Shown here in pieces: positions 9,035 to 17,454 of a DNA stretch of 64,000 nucleotides. Under the pieces are notes generated by a model. It was not told the origin of the DNA. It made no database searches and was given only the letters and a program-made list of their open reading frames with translations. The DNA comes from Rickettsiales bacterium. Its GTDB lineage: Bacteria > Pseudomonadota > Alphaproteobacteria > Rickettsiales > UBA998. The translations under genes and the position numbers were made by a program. The DNA is taken from NCBI GenBank assembly GCA_024304995.1, contig JAMWZD010000001.1:829472-893471 (forward strand), read 5' to 3'. The first letter of the stretch is position 1. The number at the start of each line of letters is the position of its first letter.

Positions 9035-9856
9035 TTAAATAAAATCAAACATCGAAGCATCTAATTCAGATACCGCTTCTATAATAACTCTAGTTCCTAA
9101 AATTACACTATTGCCCGCAGCATCCACAAATGAAGAATTTTGAACTGTTTCAAAATTATCAAACCCTGCGATGTTTACAAGTATGCGGTCACCCTGAGAA
9201 AGCTGAAAGTCACCAATAACTGTTGGAGTAATCTGTATTAGCGAGTTTGAGCTAAATACGAATGTGTCAGCACCTTCATTTCCGTAAAGTTTAGAAACAT
9301 TTGGGTTTGTTACTGTATCAAAATTAGAGTTTACACCAGCAGTGATAGTGTCATTTCCACCAAGTCCGAATACCAACTCTCCTTCTTGAGCAGTCAACGT
9401 ATTGGCTTCGTCAGTGCCAAATTCAATATTGCGTGTGGTAAAACCTGGTCTACCTTCATTCACGCCAAATCGTACATAATGATCCCAGCCAGATTTAAAA
9501 ATGCCTGCACTAACTGCGCTTGCAACGTCACTATTGGCTTGCAGATAATCTGCATCATTAAAGCCCTGAAATGCTGCGCGTCCTTCGGCTTGTCCGAATT
9601 GCAGGAAATGTGCGTAAGCGCTAGTTGCGCCCGTTGCTGCAACTCTGGCAACATCAGGATTATTTTGTAGATAAAACTCACCATCAAAAAATGCGCTAAA
9701 GCTGCGATTTTCAGTGTGGCCAAAATTCACAAAATGCTCGTAAGCGCTTTGAAACACCCCTGCATCCAGTGCAGCTTTCACATCACGATTTTGTGATGTA
9801 TATACATTCGGATTAAATGCATTGAGATAGGTATTTGATAAGGCTGATATGTTCAT
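9035..9856 (-). CDS. Secreted protein with tandem YLxxNPDV-type repeats and RTX-like C-terminus
   Basis: A 273-residue protein without a classical signal peptide. Residues about 14-140 hold three tandem units of about 42 residues built on FxxxxYLxxNPDVxxA...G...SAxxHFxxFGxxEGR; this repeat is known from large proteobacterial extracellular and RTX proteins. From about 145 it turns into an Asp/Gly/Asn-rich stretch with GLGGNDTITAG and LYGNEGADTFVFS, typical of calcium-binding beta-rolls. It ends in ELDASMFDFI, acidic then hydrophobic, like a type I secretion signal. A GGAGA ribosome site precedes the ATG. Likely exported by a type I system encoded elsewhere; function unknown (matrix or adhesin is a guess). 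A G tract lies upstream. Confidence 0.75.
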   Translation of the reverse strand: MNISALSNTYLNAFNPNVYTSQNRDVKAALDAGVFQSAYEHFVNFGHTENRSFSAFFDGEFYLQNNPDVARVAATGATSAYAHFLQFGQAEGRAAFQGFNDADYLQANSDVASAVSAGIFKSGWDHYVRFGVNEGRPGFTTRNIEFGTDEANTLTAQEGELVFGLGGNDTITAGVNSNFDTVTNPNVSKLYGNEGADTFVFSSNSLIQITPTVIGDFQLSQGDRILVNIAGFDNFETVQNSSFVDAAGNSVILGTRVIIEAVSELDASMFDFI

Positions 9857-9874
9857 AGAATGTCTCCGTAGTGT

Positions 9875-9891
9875 CTAAACCTTAGGTTTAG
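9875..9891. promoter_or_regulatory. 17-base palindrome between the G tract and the secreted-protein gene
   Basis: CTAAACCT and AGGTTTAG are perfect 8-base inverse arms around a single base. It directly abuts the G tract and would overlap the -10 region or transcription start of a promoter reading minus, so it is a candidate operator. No regulator gene is nearby. Confidence 0.45.
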
Positions 9892-9892
9892 C

Positions 9893-9904
9893 GGGGGGGG
9901 GGGG
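9893..9904. repeat. Homopolymeric tract of 12 G (12 C on the coding strand)
   Basis: Twelve consecutive G residues, located 37-48 bases upstream of the minus-strand ATG at 9856. Tracts of this length slip during replication. It separates a perfect TTGACA from the start codon, the arrangement known from phase-variable promoters. Confidence 0.9.
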
Positions 9905-9911
9905 TACATTC

Positions 9912-9917
9912 TGTCAA
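9912..9917 (-). promoter_or_regulatory. -35 hexamer upstream of the G tract
   Basis: TTGACA, a perfect consensus, on the minus strand. Seven bases and the C12 tract follow. The nearest -10-like hexamer, TAAACC (9885-9890), is 21 bases away, longer than the 17 optimum; loss of about four C residues would restore ideal spacing. The -10 assignment is weak. Confidence 0.45.
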
Positions 9918-9944
9918 ACAAAAGATTTAAGTATTTTCAAGTTT

Positions 9945-10024
9945 GTCATTCTGAGCAAAGCGAAGAATCTATTTTTGCCAATCTACGCAAGAGTCACTGG
10001 ATTCTTCACTTCGTTCAGAATGAC
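9945..10024. repeat. Dispersed palindromic repeat, copy B (most complete)
   Basis: The left arm GTCATTCTGAGCAAAGCGAA is matched by an inverse right arm ending TTCACTTCGTTCAGAATGAC. The 80-base element folds into a long imperfect hairpin. It lies between the ndk end and the upstream region of the secreted repeat protein. The general sequence resembles palindromic repeats scattered in many bacterial genomes; it carries no coding capacity. Confidence 0.8.
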
Positions 10025-10066
10025 GGACGAAATAACTCTCCCTTCAAGGGAGAATTATATGGTTAA

Positions 10067-10486
10067 TTATCCAACCAATTCTGTACCACTGAAGAAGAAC
10101 GCGATTTCTTTTGCTGCGTTTTCGTCAGAATCAGACCCATGCACCGAGTTGCGCTCGATGGATTCTGCAAATTCTTTGCGGATCGTGCCTGCTTCAGCGT
10201 CTTTTGGGTTGGTTGCGCCCATCACATCACGATATTTTTTCACTGCATTGTCAGCTTCCAGCACCTGAACAACGACAGGAGCAGACACCATAAATTCCAC
10301 TAATTCGCCAAAGAAAGGACGTTCTTTATGCACATCATAGAACTGAGATGCTTCACGGCGGCTCAGGTGAATACGCTTCTGCGCGATAATGCGAAAGCCT
10401 TTTTCTTCCAGCTTTGCATTGATTTTGCCAGTGATATTGCGCTCGGTCGCGTCTGGCTTGATAATAGAAAGTGTGCGTTTAGTCAT
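10067..10486 (-). CDS. ndk: Nucleoside diphosphate kinase
   Basis: Transfers the gamma phosphate from ATP to nucleoside diphosphates through a phosphohistidine. The 139-residue length is standard. It starts with [14 protein letters not shown], contains the RPFF nucleotide-site motif and RDVMGATNP, and has the active-site histidine in RNSVHGSDS near residue 116. It ends shortly after AFFFS, as is typical. A single-gene unit, with palindromic repeat copy B just downstream and argD divergent upstream. Confidence 0.97.
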   Translation of the reverse strand: MTKRTLSIIKPDATERNITGKINAKLEEKGFRIIAQKRIHLSRREASQFYDVHKERPFFGELVEFMVSAPVVVQVLEADNAVKKYRDVMGATNPKDAEAGTIRKEFAESIERNSVHGSDSDENAAKEIAFFFSGTELVG

Positions 10487-10617
10487 ATTGGTATCCCTTT
10501 AAAAATGATAGTTGTGTAAACGCGCTCTGGCTAACCTATATATGACGCATTTGCAAGTCTTATCTGCTTGACCATGCGCGCAAATCTTAGCATAATCCGT
10601 TTTTAATGTGAATTTTT

Positions 10618-11820
10618 ATGAACACTGCATCTGATTCCTCGCCGTATCTTCCCGTCTATCGTCGCACCGACATTACTATGGTTCGCGGGGAAGAAGTCTG
10701 GCTGTTTGACGATAATAGTAACGCTTATCTGGATTTTTCGTCTGGCATTGCCACGAATGCGCTTGGGCATGGGCACGCGGCAGTGAAAAAAGCGCTGCAT
10801 GATCAGGCGGAATTATTGTGGCATTGTTCCAACCTGTTTGACAATGCACCGCTTCGCGCATTCGCCACAAAACTGACCGATGCGACCTTTGCAGATAAAG
10901 TGTTTTTCTGCTCTTCAGGTTCGGAAGCCGTGGAAGCGGCAATAAAAACCATCCGCCGTTATCATTATGCAAAGGGGGATACGCATCGCACCGAGATTAT
11001 TGCTATGGAAGGTGCGTTTCATGGCCGCACGACTGGCGCGCTCGCAGCGTGTAGCAATCCTAAATCGCAGGAAGGGTTTTTGCCTTTGATGGACGGGTTC
11101 CGTCATGCGCCGTTTCATGATGCAGATGCGCTGGAAGCGATGACTAACGAGCGCACCGCGGGCATTATGTTAGAGCCTGTTCAGGGTGAAGGCGGGGTGC
11201 GCGTGCATGATGCAGCCTATTTAAAGCGTGTACGTGAGCTATGTGATGCACATGGCATATTACTGTTTTTAGATGAAATTCAATGTGGATATGGGCGCAC
11301 GGGCGCATTATTTGATTATATGCATTCAGAGATTACGCCAGATATTCTGACCTGCGCCAAAGGGATTGGCAACGGGTTTCCGTTGGGGGCAATGCTCTGC
11401 ACCAACGACGCCGCATCAGGCATGACACAAGGCACGCATGGTTCGACTTACGGCAGCAACCCACTTGCCTGCGCCGTGGGGCTGGCAGTGCTGGAGGTGA
11501 TGCAGAAAGACGGATTTTTCGCGCATGTGCGTGATATGGGGGAATTGTTGCAGCAGCATTTGCAATGGCTGGTGGGGGCGTTCCCTCTGTTATTTACTGA
11601 AGTGCGCGGGCGCGGGTTAATGCTGGGGCTGGGTATGCAATCCGAAGTGGATAAATATGCATTAAGCGCTGCAATACGCGATCAGGGGTTGCTGGTCTGT
11701 CCTGCTGTGACGGACGCAATTCGTATTCTGCCACCGCTGATAGTCCGCGCCGAACATATTAAACAGGCCTATGATAAATTGCATAAAGGCTGCCAGAACT
11801 TTGTGGAGAACATGTCATGA
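10618..11820 (+). CDS. argD: Acetylornithine aminotransferase (class III, PLP)
   Basis: Catalyses the PLP-dependent transamination of N-acetylglutamate semialdehyde to N-acetylornithine in arginine synthesis. It is 400 residues long. Motifs seen: FSSGIATNALGHGH, FCSSGSEAVEAAIK for phosphate binding, FHGRTTGALA, LEPVQGEGG, LFLDEIQCGYGRTG and the Schiff-base lysine in TCAKGIGNGFPLGA near 250. The overlap with argF (ATGA at 11817-11820) confirms the arginine role over other class III aminotransferases. Succinyl-diaminopimelate activity (DapC) is a common second function of the family. Confidence 0.95.
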   Translation: MNTASDSSPYLPVYRRTDITMVRGEEVWLFDDNSNAYLDFSSGIATNALGHGHAAVKKALHDQAELLWHCSNLFDNAPLRAFATKLTDATFADKVFFCSSGSEAVEAAIKTIRRYHYAKGDTHRTEIIAMEGAFHGRTTGALAACSNPKSQEGFLPLMDGFRHAPFHDADALEAMTNERTAGIMLEPVQGEGGVRVHDAAYLKRVRELCDAHGILLFLDEIQCGYGRTGALFDYMHSEITPDILTCAKGIGNGFPLGAMLCTNDAASGMTQGTHGSTYGSNPLACAVGLAVLEVMQKDGFFAHVRDMGELLQQHLQWLVGAFPLLFTEVRGRGLMLGLGMQSEVDKYALSAAIRDQGLLVCPAVTDAIRILPPLIVRAEHIKQAYDKLHKGCQNFVENMS

Positions 11821-12725
11821 CCGTACGCCATTTCATCAATTTAAATGATCATAGTGCCGATACGCTAAAACGCATTTTAGGGGAAGCAACACGACTGAAA
11901 GTGGAGCGCGGAAGCCATGAGCAGCCATTAAAAGGCAAATCGCTCGCCATGATCTTTGAGAAAAACTCTACGCGCACAAGAGTGTCCTTTGAAGTGGGGA
12001 TGCGTGAGCTGGGCGGCAATCCACTCATTCTTTCAGCGGGTGACCTGCAGCTTGGACGAGGGGAAACGATTGCGGATACGGCGCGGGTGTTGTCGCGCTA
12101 TGTGCATTGCATCATGATGCGTGCCATGTATCATGAAAATGTGGTGGAGCTGGCGCATTACGCCGAAGTGCCTGTCATTAATGGGCTGACGGATGCCACG
12201 CACCCCTGCCAGATTATGGCTGATATTATGACTGTGCAGGAACGGCTTGGCACGATCAAAGACAAAAAAGTGGTCTGGGCAGGGGATGGCAATAATGTGC
12301 TGCATAGCTGGATTAATGCTGCGCCGCTATTCGGCTTTTCTTTGCATATTGCCTGCCCGAAGGGGTTCAAGCCAAAATCGTCTATTGTCAAAGCGGCGCG
12401 GGCGAAAGGGGCGGATATTGTCATGTATGATTCAGTGACCGAAGCCGCACAGGGCGCGCATGTGATCACGACAGATACCTGGGTATCTATGGGATATGAA
12501 AATAGTGAGACGCGCCGCCGCGCCCTGACACCCTATCAGGTGAATGACGCAGTGATGGATGTTGCCGCGCAGGAAGCCATTTTCCTGCATTGCCTGCCAG
12601 CCCATCGCGGGGAAGAGGTGAGCGCCTCAGTCATTGATGGGGCGCAATCCGCCATCTGGGATGAAGCGGAAAACCGCCTGCATGTGCAAAAAGCCATCAT
12701 CAACTGGTGTATGGGTGTGATATAA
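11817..12725 (+). CDS. argF: Ornithine carbamoyltransferase
   Basis: Forms citrulline from ornithine and carbamoyl phosphate. The 302 residues include the carbamoyl-phosphate signature KNSTRTRVSFE near 48, VINGLTDATHPCQIMAD near 120 and the ornithine-site motif FLHCLPAHRGEEV near 260. Length and motifs are those of catabolic and anabolic OTCases alike; position after argD with overlapping stop and start indicates the biosynthetic enzyme. The recQ start lies only three bases after its stop, so recQ probably belongs to the same transcript. Confidence 0.96.
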   Translation: MTVRHFINLNDHSADTLKRILGEATRLKVERGSHEQPLKGKSLAMIFEKNSTRTRVSFEVGMRELGGNPLILSAGDLQLGRGETIADTARVLSRYVHCIMMRAMYHENVVELAHYAEVPVINGLTDATHPCQIMADIMTVQERLGTIKDKKVVWAGDGNNVLHSWINAAPLFGFSLHIACPKGFKPKSSIVKAARAKGADIVMYDSVTEAAQGAHVITTDTWVSMGYENSETRRRALTPYQVNDAVMDVAAQEAIFLHCLPAHRGEEVSASVIDGAQSAIWDEAENRLHVQKAIINWCMGVI

Positions 12726-12728
12726 GAC

Positions 12729-14540
12729 GTGGAGATTACGGCAAAGACCACAGCGAAAGAGGTGCTGCAAACCATTTATGGTTACAACCAGTTTCGCGGT
12801 GCGCAGGAAGAGATTATCCATAATGTCATTTCGGGCAATCACACCTTTGTGCTGATGCCAACTGGCGGCGGCAAGTCTTTGTGTTATCAGATTCCCGCCT
12901 TGTTGCGCAAAGGCGTGGCGGTGATTGTTTCCCCTTTAATCGCGCTGATGCAGGATCAGGTGCGTGCGCTGGAACAATATGGGATTGCGGCAGCGGCGAT
13001 AAATTCAACGATGGCATATGACGACATTTCTGAAGTGCGCAGCAAGATGTTTCGCGGTGAACTGGACATGCTTTACGTTGCGCCAGAGCGGTTGCTTATG
13101 CCAGATTTTCTGGACTTTTTGAAGCGTTGCAACATTGCATTATTCGCCATTGATGAAGCGCATTGCGTTTCTCAATGGGGGCATGATTTCCGACCAGATT
13201 ATACGCAGCTTAGCCAGCTCGTTTCGCACTTCCCTCATGTGCCACGCATTGCGCTGACCGCCACGGCAGATGAACCCACGCGCAGAGACATTATTGCGCA
13301 GCTTGGACTGGAAAGCGGCACGGAATTTGTCAGCGGCTTTGACCGCCCGAACATTCAATATCATATTGTTGCCCGCCATAATGCCCGTGCGCAACTCTGG
13401 CACTGGCTGCAGACGCGTCATAAGGATGATTCAGGCATTGTTTACTGCACCTCGCGCAAAAAGGTGGAAGACACCGCAGAATATTTACAGAAAAAAGGGA
13501 TTCCTGCCTTGCCGTATCACGCAGGGCTGCCGAAGGAAGAACGCGCCGAGAATCTGGAAACGTTTTTGCGGGATCCTCATGTGGTGATGGTGGCGACCAT
13601 CGCCTTTGGCATGGGCATTGACAAACCCGACGTGCGCTTTGTGATTCACATGAACATTCCTAAAAATATCGAAGCCTATTATCAGGAAACAGGCAGGGCA
13701 GGGCGTGACGGTCAGCCCGCTTACGCCTATATGATGTATGGTCTGGATGATGCCGTGACGCAGCGCACATGGATTGACAATGGCGACGCGCCAGAGCAAC
13801 AAAAGCAGCTGGAGCATTTCAAGCTGAATGCGTTGCTGGGGTTATGCGAAAGCCCCGCCTGCCGCCGCCAGATTGTGCTGCGATACTTCGGAGATGACGG
13901 GCAGGCTTGCGGCAATTGTGACAATTGCCTGAATCCGCCAGATACTTACGATGGGACGATAGATGCGCAAAAAGCGCTCTCTGCGGTGTATCGTACGGGG
14001 CAGCGTTTCGGCACGATGTATGTAATTGATGTGTTGCTGGGGCGCAGCATAGACCGCATCAAAAGCAATGGGCATGATCAGCAAAGCACTTTCGGCATAG
14101 GCAAAGACCGAAGCCAGAAACAATGGCAGCATATTTTCAGGCAATTGCTGGCAGCCGATTTAATTCGCGTCAATACGCAGCATCATGGCACATTATTTAT
14201 AACAGATAAAGGCGCAGCCTTCTTAAAAGAAAAACAGACAATACGTTTGAGCGAGTTGCAGGAAAAAGAATTGCAGGAAGTAAAAGAGCGCAAGACAGCA
14301 ACGCTGGCAGTGGATGCAGCAGATATGCCACTTTATGAAGCGCTCAAAGCCGTGCGCAAAGAGCTGGCGCAGGCGAACAATGTGCCTGCCTTTGTGGTGT
14401 TCAGTGACAAAACGCTCATTCACATGGCGCAGGACAAACCCAACTCCCTGAGCAACATGTTGCGCATAAACGGGGTGGGTGAAGCGAAGCTGGAGCGTTA
14501 CGGACAGGCTTTTTTAGATGCGGTGCTGAACGCTGCTTAA
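12729..14540 (+). CDS. recQ: ATP-dependent DNA helicase RecQ
   Basis: A 3'-5' superfamily 2 helicase for recombination and fork repair, 603 residues. The start is GTG at 12729, three bases after the argF stop; no ATG precedes the conserved N-terminus. Walker A MPTGGGKS lies at about 43-50 and the DEAH motif in FAIDEAHCVSQWGHDFRPDY near 140. The helicase C half has YYQETGRAGRDG near 320. The RecQ-C zinc module shows four cysteines, the last three in CGNCDNC. A C-terminal HRDC domain follows (about 525-600). Complete and intact. Confidence 0.96.
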   Translation: MEITAKTTAKEVLQTIYGYNQFRGAQEEIIHNVISGNHTFVLMPTGGGKSLCYQIPALLRKGVAVIVSPLIALMQDQVRALEQYGIAAAAINSTMAYDDISEVRSKMFRGELDMLYVAPERLLMPDFLDFLKRCNIALFAIDEAHCVSQWGHDFRPDYTQLSQLVSHFPHVPRIALTATADEPTRRDIIAQLGLESGTEFVSGFDRPNIQYHIVARHNARAQLWHWLQTRHKDDSGIVYCTSRKKVEDTAEYLQKKGIPALPYHAGLPKEERAENLETFLRDPHVVMVATIAFGMGIDKPDVRFVIHMNIPKNIEAYYQETGRAGRDGQPAYAYMMYGLDDAVTQRTWIDNGDAPEQQKQLEHFKLNALLGLCESPACRRQIVLRYFGDDGQACGNCDNCLNPPDTYDGTIDAQKALSAVYRTGQRFGTMYVIDVLLGRSIDRIKSNGHDQQSTFGIGKDRSQKQWQHIFRQLLAADLIRVNTQHHGTLFITDKGAAFLKEKQTIRLSELQEKELQEVKERKTATLAVDAADMPLYEALKAVRKELAQANNVPAFVVFSDKTLIHMAQDKPNSLSNMLRINGVGEAKLERYGQAFLDAVLNAA

Positions 14541-15337
14541 GAAATGACTGGCAGCGTAAGCTCAATGGTCGTGCCGCCCATTTCGTTGCCATGCATACGG
14601 ATATCTCCATTATGATGCTGCGCAATTTTGCGTACTAATGCCAGTCCAACACCCATTCCTTCAAATTGAGCATCATCTTCCACCACACGACGGAAAATTT
14701 TGAATGCTTTTTCGTGATGTTTTTTGTTTATGCCAATGCCGTTATCACTGAATGAAATAATATGGAATTTATCATCTGTGGTCGTGGTGATGTTGATGAT
14801 AGGTCTGGTGTGTTTGCGCGAAAATTTCAGGGCATTGTCCAGAATATGTGTAAATAATATCTGCATCTGGTCAATATCCGCATTAACTGAAGGCAGCGAA
14901 CCGCAATTGATTTCCGCGTGAGTGCTTTCAATCACATGGCTGAGGCGGTTCATGGCAGCATCAAATGCACGCTGCAATTCAGATTCGCTAAACGCATTCA
15001 TGCGCGTATTTAAGCGGGAATAGCGCAGCAATGCATCAAGCTGGCGTTGCCCTTTTGCAGTGCTGGTCAGAATCATTTCCATATGTTTTTGGCTTTTTTC
15101 ATCAAATGTGCCATGATATTTCTGATTAATGATGCGGGCAAAACCTTCTGCCTGACGCAATGGCGCACTTAGATCATGAGATACGATATAGGCGAATTGC
15201 TGATATTCTTCTTCAATATGCTCTGCTTTTTTCTGAGCATCACGAAGCTGCGTTTCAAGTTGCATGACCCGTTCGCGCAGCGCTTCCTGCGCGGTAATTT
15301 CTGTTTCATTCATTGTTTCATCTGAATCCTTAAGCAT
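14537..15337 (-). CDS. Sensor histidine kinase without a sensor domain
   Basis: About 266 residues from the ATG at 15337; an open frame extends to 15394, into the upstream receiver gene, and AGGAG lies 14 bases before the chosen ATG. It begins with a coiled-coil stretch (about 10-50) and has the HisKA H-box YIVSHDLSAPLRQ, an N box LDNALKFSRK, G1 FSDNGIGI and G2 GMGVGLALVRKIA. There is no PAS or membrane segment. The H-box variant SHDL.APLR is shared with phytochrome-type kinases. Last gene of a kinase/receiver/kinase operon; its tail overlaps the recQ end by 4 bases. Confidence 0.85.
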   Translation of the reverse strand: MLKDSDETMNETEITAQEALRERVMQLETQLRDAQKKAEHIEEEYQQFAYIVSHDLSAPLRQAEGFARIINQKYHGTFDEKSQKHMEMILTSTAKGQRQLDALLRYSRLNTRMNAFSESELQRAFDAAMNRLSHVIESTHAEINCGSLPSVNADIDQMQILFTHILDNALKFSRKHTRPIINITTTTDDKFHIISFSDNGIGINKKHHEKAFKIFRRVVEDDAQFEGMGVGLALVRKIAQHHNGDIRMHGNEMGGTTIELTLPVIS

Positions 15338-15354
15338 TTTTCGAATTACTGCTC

Positions 15355-15801
15355 CTAACGATTTTGCTCTGGCAGATAGACAATATCCACCCAAAAATTT
15401 TCAATTTTCTTCACTACATCTGTAAATGATTCTGCATCAACAGGTTTGACGACATAGCAATTTGCGTGATGATGATAACTTTTATGAACGTCAATTTCTG
15501 CTTTTGAACTGGTCATGACAATCACAGGAATCATATGCAGCATTTCGTCTGTCTTAACGGTTTCCAGAATTTCATGCCCATCCCGCTTTGGCAGATTCAA
15601 ATCCAGTAATATAATGTCTGGCGTAGGCGCATCTTCATGACCATTGCGTTTATACAGCACATCCATTGCCACATCGCCATCCATCGCAATGATCAGATTA
15701 TGCTTTATGCCACATTCATCTAATGCATCCTGAGTGAGCATAATGTCTCCTTCATTATCCTCCACCATTAAAATATTTACTGCCCTGCGCTCTTTAGTCA
15801 T
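15355..15801 (-). CDS. Single-domain response regulator (Rcp1-like receiver)
   Basis: 148 residues, receiver domain only. The acidic pair is in ILMVEDNEGDI near 11-19, the phospho-acceptor aspartate in IILLDLNLPKRDG, the threonine in VIVMTSSK, and the lysine in YVVKPVD. The EDNEGDI start and the C-terminal helix before NFW place it in the subgroup that pairs with phytochrome-like kinases, including cyanobacterial Rcp1. It has no output domain, so it likely acts by phosphotransfer or protein binding. Its ATG shares one base with the TAA of the upstream kinase gene (15801), a translational coupling. Confidence 0.9.
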   Translation of the reverse strand: MTKERRAVNILMVEDNEGDIMLTQDALDECGIKHNLIIAMDGDVAMDVLYKRNGHEDAPTPDIILLDLNLPKRDGHEILETVKTDEMLHMIPVIVMTSSKAEIDVHKSYHHHANCYVVKPVDAESFTDVVKKIENFWVDIVYLPEQNR

Positions 15802-17345
15802 TATTGTGATTTAACCTCCATCGTTGCAGGTAATGTGAAATGCATGGTTGTGCCTTTGCCAATGTCAGAGATAACTTCAATCATCCCACCGCTGGATTCG
15901 ACAATCTTTTTACATATTGCAAGTCCTATGCCAGTGCCGCTATATTCACTGCGCCCGTGCAACCGTTTGAACACATCAAAGATAACATGATGGTGACGCG
16001 GTTCAATGCCTATACCATTATCTTTAATGTAAAAATGCCAGTTATTTTTAATCCGTTCTGCTGTAATGCGTAGTTCAGGTGAGGCGTCTTTCTGCTGATA
16101 TTTTAACCCATTGGATATAAGATTGAGAAATAGCTGATACATCTGGCTGCGATTCGCTTTTATGACAGGAAGTTTGCCCACTTCGGTGATTGCTCCTTTT
16201 TCTTCAATGGTGACAGAGAAGTCATTAAGGATACTAACAACCATGTCTTGCAAGTCAATGAATTCGTGCAATTCAATGTCTTTGTCCAATCTGGAATATT
16301 CAAGAATATCTTTAATGAGCTGCTGTCCGCGAAATGCACCATCTTTCACAAAATGAAAATATTTTGCAGCTTTTTCATCTTCTTCCAATATTGCTTCAAG
16401 GTGTTTTTCCAAACGTTGCGTGAAGCTGCTGATCATGCGTAGCGGTTCCTGCATATCATGTGAGCATATATAGGCAAAGCGGCTGAGTTCTTCATTAGAA
16501 ACACGCAGATTTTCCACCAGACGTTCACGTTCGGTCACATCACTGCTTAGCCCAAGAATAAAACATTCTCCTTCCTTGTTTTCAAACCGAATTTTTCTGG
16601 TATGGAGAATTTTGGTGCTATCATCGGGGAAGCTGATAGTTTCCATCGTGTCAGATATACCTTCTTTGAAGGCTTTTTTGTCCATTTTCAGGAAAATATC
16701 CACTTCATCTGGCTGATAATCTTCTAAAGTAGTATATCCGATGACTTTGTCCCGCTGCTCTTCGGGGTAGTTGCGAAGAAATGCTTTATTGGCTTTTACT
16801 ATTTTAAATTCTTCGTCTTTCACAAAGACATAGTCAGGATTATTATCCATAATCAACTGACTGAAATGTTTCATATCGTCCAGTTCGCGGGTTGCTTTCT
16901 CCAATGCTGTGACATCCTGAAATACACCGAAAATCATGTTGGTATTCCCTGATGCATCCTTAATGGTTTTGCCCTTTGAGCGCACATAGCGCAACACCCC
17001 ATCTCCACCAATTATGCGCAATCTGAAGTCAAACGCGCTGCCTGTTCTTTTGGCATGTTCCAATGCTTCATATACAATCTCCCGATCTTCAGGATGATAG
17101 AAATCAACAGCGTTGTCTAATTGTGGTGAATAGTCTTCTGGTGTAACCCCGTGAATCCTGTAAATAGCATCTGACCAGAAAATCTCACCCGTATTAACAT
17201 TCAGCGTCCAGTGTCCAAGATCTGCAATCTCTTCAACCATGCGCATAATCTCATGCTGCTGGCTGTCAGACCCAGCGGCATGGTGATTGCGATATGCATC
17301 ACATTGTTCTTTTATGTTACATTCTTGTTGTAGCATCACTCTCAA
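15801..17345 (-). CDS. Cytosolic PAS-PAS sensor histidine kinase
   Basis: 514 residues with no membrane segment. PAS domain 1 spans about 35-155 (LGHWTLNVNTGEIFWSDAIY, PAC end IFGVFQDVT), PAS domain 2 about 160-285 (MDNNPDYVFVKDEEFKIV, ending GLSSDVTERERL). Then comes a HisKA domain with the H box YICSHDMQEPLRM near 303, an N box LISNGLKYQ, G1 IKDNGIGI and G2 GTGIGLAICKKIV. Signal unknown; the PAS domains show no obvious haem or flavin signature. First gene of the minus-strand operon, divergent from the diguanylate cyclase gene. The start at 17345 is probable; a second methionine follows three residues later. Confidence 0.9.
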   Translation of the reverse strand: MRVMLQQECNIKEQCDAYRNHHAAGSDSQQHEIMRMVEEIADLGHWTLNVNTGEIFWSDAIYRIHGVTPEDYSPQLDNAVDFYHPEDREIVYEALEHAKRTGSAFDFRLRIIGGDGVLRYVRSKGKTIKDASGNTNMIFGVFQDVTALEKATRELDDMKHFSQLIMDNNPDYVFVKDEEFKIVKANKAFLRNYPEEQRDKVIGYTTLEDYQPDEVDIFLKMDKKAFKEGISDTMETISFPDDSTKILHTRKIRFENKEGECFILGLSSDVTERERLVENLRVSNEELSRFAYICSHDMQEPLRMISSFTQRLEKHLEAILEEDEKAAKYFHFVKDGAFRGQQLIKDILEYSRLDKDIELHEFIDLQDMVVSILNDFSVTIEEKGAITEVGKLPVIKANRSQMYQLFLNLISNGLKYQQKDASPELRITAERIKNNWHFYIKDNGIGIEPRHHHVIFDVFKRLHGRSEYSGTGIGLAICKKIVESSGGMIEVISDIGKGTTMHFTLPATMEVKSQ

Positions 17346-17389
17346 CGATAATAATTGTCATTGATAATAGGCTCTTAGTGGTTAATATA

Positions 17390-17418
17390 TTGTCAATCGC
17401 TTAAGTTGTAGCTAAATT
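17390..17418 (+). promoter_or_regulatory. Candidate promoter of the diguanylate cyclase gene
   Basis: TTGTCA (17390-17395) and TAAATT (17413-17418) are 17 bases apart, 36 bases before the ATG at 17455. The -35 overlaps, one base shifted, a perfect TTGACA on the opposite strand (17391-17396), which may serve the kinase operon; that one lacks a well-spaced -10 (TATTAT is 21 bases away). Confidence 0.35.
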
Positions 17419-17454
17419 TAAATTGAATAAACCATTAAACCAGTACAATATTAT

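Noticed and set aside
9893-9904. G12 tract as a simple sequencing artefact
   Set aside because: Possible for the exact count, but the long homopolymer at a promoter position upstream of a surface-type gene is not expected from random error; exact length should be treated as uncertain.
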